From Bacteroidota bacterium (GTDB taxonomy: Bacteria; Bacteroidota; Bacteroidia; B-17B0; B-17BO): DNA of 9,864 nt. Below the pieces are notes generated by a model. The model was not told where the DNA came from, ran no database searches, and saw only the letters and a list, made by a program, of their open reading frames with translations. The stretch lies in contig JANXRU010000260.1 in the NCBI GenBank assembly GCA_025356715.1, positions 1 to 9,864 on the forward strand, in the 5' to 3' direction. A program made the translations under genes and the position numbers. Positions 1 to 5,888 of this stretch are shown here, piece by piece (position 1 is the first letter of the stretch; every line of letters starts with the position of its first letter).

Positions 1-1
1 T

Positions 2-1027
2 ATACCCAACTTTATTTTTAATATCTTCTACTTTAACAACTAAACCTTGCTCCGTTAAATCTTTAATAATTTGTTTACGGCAGGCAAAACGATCCATTCC
101 AACGTACGCTCCAACTGCTTCAGAAATTTTCCCTGCTTGAGTTAGCACATCGATGGTTTGTAATTTATGTTTTTGCCCCAAATTAAAGTCATTGATATCG
201 TGGGCTGGCGTTACTTTTAAAGTTCCTGTTCCAAATTCTTTATCAACATATTCGTCAAAAATAATTGGTACTACACGATTAACAACTGGAACAATAACGC
301 TTTTTCCTTTTAAATGAGCATAGCGCTCATCCGTTGGATTAACACACACAGCAGTATCTCCCATAATGGTTTCAGGGCGAGTAGTAGCTATTGTGATAAA
401 TTCCTGAGTACCTTCAATTTGATATTTTACGTATACTAATTTACTTTGAGCTTCTTTATGGATTACCTCTTCATCACTTACGGCAGTTAAGCCTTCAGGA
501 TCCCAGTTTACCATACGAACACCGCGGTATATCTGCCCTTTATTGTATAAATCAATAAATACATCAATCACAGCCTCGCTCATTGCCGGATCCATGGTAA
601 ATTTAGTTCTATCCCAATCGCAGCTTGCACCAAGCTTTTTGAGTTGTTCTAATATAATTCCACCATACTTTTCTTTCCAAGTCCAAGCATGTTTTAAAAA
701 GTCTTCTCGAGTTAAATCAGCTTTGTTAATTCCTTGTTCTTTTAATAAAGCCACTACTTTGGCTTCAGTTGCAATACTCGCATGATCCGTTCCCGGCACC
801 CAACAAGCGTTAAAACCTAACATACGCGCACGACGAATTAATACATCTTGAATGGTATTATTAAGCATGTGTCCCATATGTAAAACCCCCGTTACATTGG
901 GAGGCGGAATCACAATGGTATAAGGAGTTCTATGATCCGGAGTCGATTTAAAGAATTTTTTATCCAACCAGTACTGATACCAAGTTTCTTCTGCCTGCGC
1001 TGAATTATATGTTTTTGAAATTTCCAT
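2..1027 (-). CDS. valS: Valyl-tRNA synthetase, N-terminal part (runs off the left edge)
   Basis: Class Ia aminoacyl-tRNA synthetase that charges tRNA-Val with valine in the cytoplasm. The reverse strand is open from ATG at 1027-1025 to the window edge and gives 342 residues of a protein that is usually about 870-900 long. Seen directly: the Rossmann-fold entry [13 protein letters not shown] at residues 41-53 containing the HIGH-class ATP-binding motif (HMGH, 50-53), PGTDHA at 78-83, NWDP at 174-177, and TTRPET at 215-220, which marks entry into the CP1 editing domain that hydrolyses mischarged Thr-tRNA. The KMSKS loop, anticodon-binding domain and C-terminal coiled coil must lie outside the window. 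There is no frameshift in the visible part. The gene is divergent from the DUF1573 cluster, with 144 bases between the two starts. Family identity is essentially certain from these motifs. Confidence 0.97.
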   Translation of the reverse strand, partial: MEISKTYNSAQAEETWYQYWLDKKFFKSTPDHRTPYTIVIPPPNVTGVLHMGHMLNNTIQDVLIRRARMLGFNACWVPGTDHASIATEAKVVALLKEQGINKADLTREDFLKHAWTWKEKYGGIILEQLKKLGASCDWDRTKFTMDPAMSEAVIDVFIDLYNKGQIYRGVRMVNWDPEGLTAVSDEEVIHKEAQSKLVYVKYQIEGTQEFITIATTRPETIMGDTAVCVNPTDERYAHLKGKSVIVPVVNRVVPIIFDEYVDKEFGTGTLKVTPAHDINDFNLGQKHKLQTIDVLTQAGKISEAVGAYVGMDRFACRKQIIKDLTEQGLVVKVEDIKNKVGY

Positions 1028-1037
1028 TGTCTATGTA

Positions 1038-1066
1038 TTGCTAATCTCTAAATTTTGTTAAATTTG
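1038..1066 (+). promoter_or_regulatory. Promoter of the DUF1573 gene cluster
   Basis: TTG at 1038-1040 and TAAATTTG at 1059-1066 (full match to TAnnTTTG) are separated by 18 bases, which fits the -33/-7 layout of the Bacteroidota primary sigma factor. Transcription would begin near 1072 and leave a leader of about 100 bases before the ATG at 1172. The element lies in the divergent region between valS and the first DUF1573 gene. Confidence 0.5.
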
Positions 1067-1067
1067 A

Positions 1068-1075
1068 CAAAAATA
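1068..1075 (-). promoter_or_regulatory. Possible -7 element for valS
   Basis: Read on the minus strand this is TATTTTTG, a full match to the Bacteroidota -7 consensus TAnnTTTG, about 40 bases before the valS start codon. No good TTTG or TTG is present at the expected -33 distance, so only half of a promoter is visible. It abuts the opposing -7 element of the DUF1573 promoter. Confidence 0.3.
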
Positions 1076-1171
1076 ATCATACTAAACCATAGTGTTACTA
1101 TCTTTATGGCACGATATTTAGAATTATTTTTCAAAACAAATAAAAAATTAAACAATTTAAAATTTATAACA

Positions 1172-1678
1172 ATGAAAAAATTAATCTTTACCCTTGGAAT
1201 GTTTGTATCACTAAGTACTTTAACTTTTGCTCAGGAAACTCATAAAGCGGATGATGGTCACGGACATGTAACTCCAGTTACTACACCATCAGTTGCACCA
1301 GAAAGTAAAGCAGATATTAAATTAGATAAAATGGTTCACGATTATGGTAACATCATGCAAGGTGATAACGGAGAGTGTACTTTCAAATTTAAAAATACAG
1401 GTAAAGAGCCATTAATTATTACAATGTGCCAAGGTTCTTGTGGATGTACAGTTCCTCAATGCCCAAAAGACCCAATTTTACCTGGTAAATCGGGTGAGAT
1501 TAAAGTAAAATATGATTCAAACCGAGTTGGACCAATTAGTAAGTCGGTAACTATTCAATCAAACGCTAAATCAGGAGTTCAAACTATCCAAATTAAAGGA
1601 AACATAGCTGCAAAACCAGTTGAAGAAGCATTCCCAACTAATAAACCATCTGTTGGAGCTCCATTAGAGAAAAAATAA
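1172..1678 (+). CDS. Secreted DUF1573 domain protein (copy 1)
   Basis: Exported protein of 168 residues with an Ig-like beta-sandwich DUF1573 domain; the family has no established biochemical role. I chose ATG 1172 because it begins a clean signal peptide (MKK, hydrophobic core, probable cleavage after FA at residues 19-20) and is preceded by an A-rich leader; an in-frame TTG at 1055 would put unrelated residues before the signal. A short linker with His, Asp and Pro (about 22-47) includes HKADDGHGH. The DUF1573 domain follows at about 49-147, with HDYGNI, NTGKEPL, the family hallmark CGCT at 90-93, and LPGKSGEI. It carries five cysteines in the mature part (69, 86, 90, 92, 97). First gene of a plus-strand tandem array; the next homologue starts 32 bases downstream. 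A periplasmic or outer-membrane-associated location is inferred from the signal peptide only. Confidence 0.93.
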   Translation: MKKLIFTLGMFVSLSTLTFAQETHKADDGHGHVTPVTTPSVAPESKADIKLDKMVHDYGNIMQGDNGECTFKFKNTGKEPLIITMCQGSCGCTVPQCPKDPILPGKSGEIKVKYDSNRVGPISKSVTIQSNAKSGVQTIQIKGNIAAKPVEEAFPTNKPSVGAPLEKK

Positions 1679-1710
1679 TTTCAATCTATAACTATCAAAA
1701 AAAACATATC

Positions 1711-2160
1711 ATGAAAAAAGTACTAGCAGCCATCGCCTTATTCTTCTCAGTAGGATTTGCAGCAAACGCACAAGAATCAACAGTTCCAACTATTGACCCA
1801 AATGCTCCAGAAATGAAATTTGAAACGGAAGTTTTAGATTACGGAACGGTTAAATTTGACGCTAATGGTGTAAGAGAATTTAAAATAAAAAATATCGGAA
1901 AATCTCCATTAACAGTTACTAATGTTCAAGGGCAATGTGGTTGTACAGCAACAACCATTGATGGTAAACCAGGTTGGCCACAAGAACCAATTTTACCAGG
2001 TAAATCAGCATCTATTAAAGTAAAATACGATACTAAACGCCCTGGTCCATTTGAAAAAAATGTAACAATTACTTCTAACTCAAAATTAGCGAGTGTAGTA
2101 GTTAAAATCAAAGGTGTTGTTGAAGCAGCTCCTGTTGTAGCAACTCCAGATGCAAAATAA
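1711..2160 (+). CDS. Secreted DUF1573 domain protein (copy 2)
   Basis: Exported protein of 149 residues, the second of three tandem DUF1573 paralogues. The ATG at 1711 starts a typical signal peptide (MKKVLAAIALFFSVGFAANA, cleavage before Gln21). The single domain covers about residues 34-139 with LDYGTV, NIGKSPL, CGCT at 76-79, ILPGKS and KYDTKRPGP. Relative to copy 1 it lacks the His/Asp linker and the extra cysteines around CGCT, keeping only the CxC pair, and has a GKPGWP insertion between CGCT and the LPGKS strand. The short tail is Ala/Pro/Val-rich. It is probably cotranscribed with copy 1. A strong terminator begins 19 bases after its stop codon, so the first two genes can end as a unit there. 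Role unknown; the family is thought of as a structural Ig-like domain. Confidence 0.93.
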   Translation: MKKVLAAIALFFSVGFAANAQESTVPTIDPNAPEMKFETEVLDYGTVKFDANGVREFKIKNIGKSPLTVTNVQGQCGCTATTIDGKPGWPQEPILPGKSASIKVKYDTKRPGPFEKNVTITSNSKLASVVVKIKGVVEAAPVVATPDAK

Positions 2161-2563
2161 TAAAAATACATTGAAAACAAAAAACCTCTCGATAACTCGA
2201 GAGGTTTTTTGTTTATGTTTATTTTTGATTATCAGCTTAGCAAACTTTTCACAAAGTATTTTAAAAGTAAAAGAAACTAAAAAAAACTTTGGATTTGTAA
2301 AAAAAGGAGAAGTTGTAAAAATTGAATATGCCTTTACAAATATTGGAACAGGCCCCTTAATCATTACAGATACAAAAGTAGAATGCTCTTGCACGACGGT
2401 TAATTTTCCAAAACAACCTACATTACCCAATCAAAGCAATACCATTACCGTTAGCTTTGACACTAAATCAGTATATGATAGGCAAGACAGAACAGTTGAA
2501 ATTATTTCAAATGCAAAAAATTCCATCCAAAAAATTAGATTTAAAGGCGTTGTATTGAAATAA
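2150..2563 (+). CDS. Secreted DUF1573 domain protein (copy 3), terminator inside its 5' end
   Basis: Third and most diverged DUF1573 paralogue, 137 residues from ATG 2150. This ATG overlaps the end of copy 2 by 11 bases in another frame. The start is uncertain: TTG 2171 in the same frame would give a 130-residue protein beginning with a compact signal peptide (KTKNLSITREV, then hydrophobic residues to NFSQ). No in-frame start downstream of the hairpin leaves a workable signal sequence, so either start places the terminator hairpin inside the gene. The domain spans about 38-137: KNFGFVKKGE, NIGTGPLII, CSCT at 79-82 (Ser replaces the usual Gly of CGCT), LPNQSNTI and FDTKSVYDRQDRT. Two extra cysteines sit in the signal core (21, 23). 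It has no C-terminal tail and ends right after the last strand. The next gene begins 37 bases on. Confidence 0.85.
   Translation: MQNNKNTLKTKNLSITREVFCLCLFLIISLANFSQSILKVKETKKNFGFVKKGEVVKIEYAFTNIGTGPLIITDTKVECSCTTVNFPKQPTLPNQSNTITVSFDTKSVYDRQDRTVEIISNAKNSIQKIRFKGVVLK
2179..2210 (+). terminator. Strong intrinsic terminator behind DUF1573 copy 2
   Basis: A perfect 14-bp inverted repeat, AAAAAACCTCTCGA - TAAC - TCGAGAGGTTTTTT, with a GC-containing core and a U6 tract in the right arm. It reads as a terminator on both strands. It starts 19 bases after the stop codon of copy 2, and it also lies wholly inside the coding sequence of copy 3, under that protein's signal peptide (residues 10-21). Confidence 0.85.
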
Positions 2564-2600
2564 GGTTTACATTTAATACAAGCTATTAATATTTATTATT

Positions 2601-3521
2601 ATAAATAAAATATACATATTTATTTTTATACTTGCGAATGGTTTTGCTTTTTCTCAAAGATTAGAGCCATTTTGTGTAGAAAAAAAATGGGGTTATAAAA
2701 ATCAAACAGCTATCGTTATAAAACCGGAATATGACACCGCATTTACTTTCGATAAAACACAGCAAATTGCATTAGTTGGTTCTAAAAATGAATTTAATAA
2801 ATCAGTTAATCCATTAACTGGTGAGGAAGAAAATCCACTTGATTATTTTTATATTTCAACTAACAATAAAAAAATACGAATTTTACCTTCTCAATTTCCT
2901 GATAGTGTTTTTACTTTTCCTGAACAACAAGAATTATCAGTTAACTATCTTGGCAGCGAAAATATATTTAAAATTCTATTTCAAAAAAAGGTGTATTTGA
3001 TTTCAAAAAAAGGGAAGCAATTAAGTGAAGGATATGATAATATATATTACTACTTACATTCTAATTTTTTCTTGATAGAAAAATACACACTCATTGATGG
3101 AGAAACTGTTAGAATTCAAGGTTTATTGAATCAAGAAGGCAAGCAAATCATCTCTTGTAAATACAAACATATTACTATTAATACTGAAGACAGTTCTATA
3201 TACTGTTGCAGCGCTGTTTATAACAATAAATTAAACGATGATGTTTATGATTATAATGGAAAGCTTATTTATGCAAATAAAAAACATATAGAGTTTTCTT
3301 CTAAAAAAATTCATATTTATAAAATATATGACCCAAAAGATATGATTGTTATTGAAAATGAAAACACAAAAAACACCTTAAATATTGAAGGTAATAAATT
3401 TAAATACATTAAAAATAATAAAGGGATTATTAAACATGAAGAAACATTATACTTTATAGATATAATATCTGGAAAAAAAACAAAGGTTGACAAATCACTA
3501 TATTATCCATTTATTTTCTGA
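2601..3521 (+). CDS. Secreted WG-repeat-like protein with a non-standard start codon
   Basis: The frame is open without interruption from 2577 to TGA 3519-3521. The first ATG/GTG/TTG in frame is GTG 2991, which would discard 130 residues of well-formed protein, including a signal peptide. Read from ATA 2601 the N-terminus is (M)NKIYIFIFILANGFAFSQ, a typical Bacteroidota signal sequence, so I set the start there (306 residues); ATT 2595 or 2598 are alternatives, and loss of an ATG by mutation is possible. The mature part carries a WG-type beta repeat, KKWGYKNQTAIVIKPEYD, at about 28-45, and two weaker copies beginning near 131 (LISKKGKQLSEGYDNI) and 174 (GLLNQEGKQIISCKYKHI). The rest is Asn/Lys/Ile-rich with no recognised motif. 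The function of WG-repeat proteins is unsettled. The gene is far richer in A/T than its neighbours (20 G/C in 3301-3420, against 23 in 60 for tsaE bases 3661-3720). It lies 12 bases before tsaE. Confidence 0.75.
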   Translation: MNKIYIFIFILANGFAFSQRLEPFCVEKKWGYKNQTAIVIKPEYDTAFTFDKTQQIALVGSKNEFNKSVNPLTGEEENPLDYFYISTNNKKIRILPSQFPDSVFTFPEQQELSVNYLGSENIFKILFQKKVYLISKKGKQLSEGYDNIYYYLHSNFFLIEKYTLIDGETVRIQGLLNQEGKQIISCKYKHITINTEDSSIYCCSAVYNNKLNDDVYDYNGKLIYANKKHIEFSSKKIHIYKIYDPKDMIVIENENTKNTLNIEGNKFKYIKNNKGIIKHEETLYFIDIISGKKTKVDKSLYYPFIF

Positions 3522-3533
3522 TTCTGAATATTG

Positions 3534-3956
3534 ATGAAAAACATAACAATAGATATTTCGACCATAGATTTACATCAAAAAGCAGTAGCAGATTTAATTG
3601 CATTTTCTGATTCTGAAAAAATATTTTTGTTTGATGCTCCAATGGGTGCTGGAAAAACGACCTTTATTAAATCCCTTGCAACTTATTTAGGTGTATCGGG
3701 ATCGATGAGTAGTCCAACTTATGGTATTGTTAATGAGTATCGCACATTTTCTAATTCAAAAATATTTCATTTCGATTTATATAGGTTAAAAAGTACTGAA
3801 GAACTATTTGATTTAGGATTTGAAGAATATATTACTAGTAATAATTATGTTTTTATTGAATGGCCTGAATTAGCTATGACTTTTATCAGTTCGCACATTT
3901 CAGTAAAAATTGAAGTAAAAGATAATAATCGCTATCTTCACGCCGAAAAATATTAA
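3534..3956 (+). CDS. tsaE: tRNA N6-threonylcarbamoyladenosine biosynthesis ATPase TsaE
   Basis: P-loop ATPase (YjeE family) that works with TsaB and TsaD to install the t6A modification at A37 of ANN-decoding tRNAs in the cytoplasm. The 140-residue product has the family length and motif order: Walker A APMGAGKTT at 35-43, SSPTYGIVNEY at 59-69 (switch region with the conserved SPTY), HFDLYRL at 79-85 (Walker B-like), and IEWPE at 108-112, the usual signature near the C-terminus. ATG 3534 is preferred over TTG 3531, directly upstream in the same frame. No signal peptide. It sits 12 bases after the WG-repeat gene and 11 bases before an outer-membrane-type gene, so it is the only cytoplasmic enzyme within a run of exported proteins. 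tsaB and tsaD are not in the window. Confidence 0.96.
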   Translation: MKNITIDISTIDLHQKAVADLIAFSDSEKIFLFDAPMGAGKTTFIKSLATYLGVSGSMSSPTYGIVNEYRTFSNSKIFHFDLYRLKSTEELFDLGFEEYITSNNYVFIEWPELAMTFISSHISVKIEVKDNNRYLHAEKY

Positions 3957-3967
3957 CCTATTACACT

Positions 3968-4807
3968 ATGCGTTTTTCTTTATTTATTCTGGCATCGTTT
4001 ATTGCTAATTTTTGCTTTTCACAAACAGATGCTGTTACAACAAATTCTATTGCAACTAAGAAAAAAAGAGGTAGCTTTTATTTGATGTGGGGATATACAA
4101 GAGCTACTTTTAGCAAAAGTACCATTCATTTCAAAGATCATTCTAATACCTATTATCCTGAAACTGGCCGATACCATGATTATGACTTTACTATTACTGA
4201 TGCCGTTGCTCATGATAGTCCCGATTTTTCAGGCATTAAAGACCCTATCAACATTACCATCCCTCAATTTGTGGCGCATGTTGGATATTATTTTAACAAT
4301 AAAAAAGATTTTGGTATAGAAATAAATTACGATCATACTAAATACGTCGTAACAGATTATCAAAAAGTGCATATTAAAGGTGAATTTAATGGGAATTGGG
4401 TTGATCAAGATACAATTTTAGATCCCGTAAACTTATTGCATTTTGAACATACTGATGGCGCCAATTTTTGGATGATTAATTTTTTGAAAAGGTGGAAGTT
4501 TTATGAACCGTCAAAACGATTTAATATAGGTTTAGTAGGCAAGCCAGGTGCTGGTGTTGTTGTTCCAAGAACGGATGTAACAATGATGGGAACCAGACTA
4601 AACAATGATTGGCATTTAGCTGGTTGGATAGTTGGAGCTGAGGGTGGAATTAGAGTTGAATTTTTGAAAAATGGCGTTTTTGAATTTATGGGCAAAGGTA
4701 CTTATGCAGATTATACAAATGTTTTAGTATTAGGTAAAGGGAATGGTAGCGCCAATCATCATTTTTTTACAGGGCAATTAACTATGACATTAGGCGCCTG
4801 TTTCTAG
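3968..4807 (+). CDS. Exported probable outer-membrane beta-barrel protein
   Basis: A 279-residue protein with a clear signal peptide (MRFSLFILASFIANFCFSQ, cleavage before Gln19 or Thr20). The mature part shows alternating polar/hydrophobic stretches and aromatic girdle residues typical of a small outer-membrane barrel: GSFYLMWGYTRATF near 35-48, FVAHVGYYF, FGIEINYDHTKY, RFNIGLVGKPGAGVV, WIVGAEGGIRVEF, and a C-terminal strand ending in Phe (LTMTLGACF). A polar, His/Asp/Tyr-rich stretch at about 51-95 (NTYYPETGRYHDYDFTITD) would be a long extracellular loop or plug. I do not recognise a named family, and transport, enzyme or structural roles are all open. It starts 11 bases after tsaE and is probably cotranscribed with it. 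The barrel assignment rests on strand pattern and the terminal Phe, not on a motif. Confidence 0.82.
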   Translation: MRFSLFILASFIANFCFSQTDAVTTNSIATKKKRGSFYLMWGYTRATFSKSTIHFKDHSNTYYPETGRYHDYDFTITDAVAHDSPDFSGIKDPINITIPQFVAHVGYYFNNKKDFGIEINYDHTKYVVTDYQKVHIKGEFNGNWVDQDTILDPVNLLHFEHTDGANFWMINFLKRWKFYEPSKRFNIGLVGKPGAGVVVPRTDVTMMGTRLNNDWHLAGWIVGAEGGIRVEFLKNGVFEFMGKGTYADYTNVLVLGKGNGSANHHFFTGQLTMTLGACF

Positions 4808-4843
4808 TCGGTAATCAAATATTTAAGTCTTTATTTACTATAT

Positions 4844-4863
4844 ATTTGTTTAAAAAAACAAAT
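4844..4863. repeat. Short perfect inverted repeat in the promoter
   Basis: ATTTGTTT - AAAA - AAACAAAT, an 8-bp palindrome with a 4-base gap. It covers the -33 box of the promoter at 4845-4875. It could be an operator or a weak A/T hairpin behind the beta-barrel gene; with only one G/C pair per arm, chance is not excluded. Confidence 0.35.
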
Positions 4864-4875
4864 TAGTTATATTTG
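4845..4875 (+). promoter_or_regulatory. Promoter of the SPOR-protein / PorP unit
   Basis: TTTG at 4845-4848 and TATATTTG at 4868-4875 are 19 bases apart, a textbook match to the Bacteroidota -33 TTTG / -7 TAnnTTTG pattern. Transcription would start about 15-20 bases before the ATG at 4898. The -33 box is itself the end of a second TATATTTG (4841-4848), so an alternative upstream start is possible, although that copy has no clear -33 box. Confidence 0.65.
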
Positions 4876-4897
4876 TCTATAAAACTTACTGATTTTT

Positions 4898-5848
4898 ATG
4901 AAAAAAATATTAACCATTTTTGCAATTACTAGCTTTACAGCAGTATTTTCGCAAATTACTATTACATCTAACATTCCATCAAATATTGGCTCAGGAGCTA
5001 CAATTGATGCAGAAGTAAAGATTAATAAGGGTGGCATTGGTAATTTCGCGAAATATCAAATGGATGCACCGATAGGCTATATAGTTTCTGCTGTTGAAGT
5101 AAAAGGTGGTAATTTCACATTTGAAAATCAACGAGCTAAAATAGTATGGGTTTCTATTCCTACAGAGCCAGAAGTTACTTTAAAATTTAAAATTCAAGTA
5201 TCAAATACTGCCATTAGTCCGGGAACTTTTTCACAAAAGTTTTACTATTTAGATAATAACGAAAAAAAGGAAGTAGAAGGTACTCCAACTATTGTTACTA
5301 TTGATGGAGCTTCAGCAGTTGCTGCTGTTAATACTCCTGTTGAAACAAAACCTACCGAAGTTAAACCTGTTGAAACTGTAGTTGCTGAAGTAAAACCTGT
5401 TGTAACAGAAACCAAACCTGTTGAAACTGTTGTTGCGGAGGTTAAACCTACTGAAACTGTAGTAACCGAAGTAAAACCTGTAGAAACTGTTGTTGCGGAA
5501 GTTAAGCCTGTTGTAACAGAAACAAAACCTGCTGAAACTGCAGTCGTTGTTGAAAAAGTACCTGAAACAAAATCAACTGAAACAACAACTAAAGCAAGAG
5601 TTAGTTCTTCTGCTTCTGAAACGGGAATGACTTATAGAGTTCAATTAGGGGCTTTTAAAAATGAACCTACTAAAGGTAAATTTCCTGGTGCTGGATCTAT
5701 AAAAATTGATTTTATTGATGGACTTCATAAAGTAACTACTGGAAGTTTTACAAGCGCAGAAGAAGCTACAAAATACAGAGACCAACTTAAAAGTAAGGGC
5801 TATGATGGTTTTGTAGCAGAATATAAAGACGGTAAACGTCTCAAATAA
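4898..5848 (+). CDS. Secreted Ig/cohesin-like protein with repeat linker and C-terminal SPOR domain
   Basis: A 316-residue exported protein. Signal peptide 1-18 (MKKILTIFAITSFTAVFS). Residues about 20-135 form a beta-sandwich-like region beginning ITITSNIPSNIGSGATIDAEVKI, with GNFAKYQMDAPIGY and KFKIQVSNTAISPGTF; the pattern recalls cohesin or Ig-like folds, but this is my inference. Residues 148-225 are a low-complexity linker built from KPVETVVAEVKP units (156-167, 173-184, 193-204). From about 244 to the end is a SPOR domain: TYRVQLGAFKNEP, IDGLHKVTTGSFTSAEEATKYRDQLKSKGYDGFVAEY. SPOR domains bind denuded glycan strands of peptidoglycan, so the protein is predicted to reach from the cell wall to another periplasmic or outer-membrane partner. 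It starts its own transcription unit; the PorP/SprF-type gene begins 40 bases after its stop, which suggests a functional pair. Confidence 0.9.
   Translation: MKKILTIFAITSFTAVFSQITITSNIPSNIGSGATIDAEVKINKGGIGNFAKYQMDAPIGYIVSAVEVKGGNFTFENQRAKIVWVSIPTEPEVTLKFKIQVSNTAISPGTFSQKFYYLDNNEKKEVEGTPTIVTIDGASAVAAVNTPVETKPTEVKPVETVVAEVKPVVTETKPVETVVAEVKPTETVVTEVKPVETVVAEVKPVVTETKPAETAVVVEKVPETKSTETTTKARVSSSASETGMTYRVQLGAFKNEPTKGKFPGAGSIKIDFIDGLHKVTTGSFTSAEEATKYRDQLKSKGYDGFVAEYKDGKRLK
5339..5572 (+). repeat. Coding repeat of the KPVETVVAEVKP linker
   Basis: In-frame degenerate repeat encoding residues 148-225 of the SPOR protein. The 12-residue unit KPVETVVAEVKP occurs three times, and the longer unit KPVETVVAEVKPVVTETKP occurs twice, starting at bases 5363 and 5474 (period 111 bases). 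Copies differ mainly at third codon positions. Confidence 0.85.
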
Positions 5849-5888
5849 TCAGTCATTGTTCTAATTAAATATTCTCTATCTATAAATT

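Noticed and set aside
543..785. Plus-strand reading frame opposite valS
   Set aside because: It lies wholly antisense to the well-supported synthetase gene and has no family features.
1055..1171. TTG 1055 as the start of DUF1573 copy 1
   Set aside because: It would place 39 unrelated residues before a perfect signal peptide that starts at ATG 1172, and it lies within the promoter's -7 region.
1926..2430. Minus-strand reading frames opposite DUF1573 copies 2 and 3
   Set aside because: Antisense shadows of the conserved domain; no independent start signals or motifs.
2627..2634. TATACTTG as a promoter for the WG-repeat gene
   Set aside because: One mismatch to TAnnTTTG, no -33 box, and it lies inside the signal-peptide coding sequence.
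2991..3521. GTG 2991 as the start of the WG-repeat gene
   Set aside because: The same frame continues upstream for about 130 residues with a signal peptide and a clear WG repeat, so this would be an artificial truncation.
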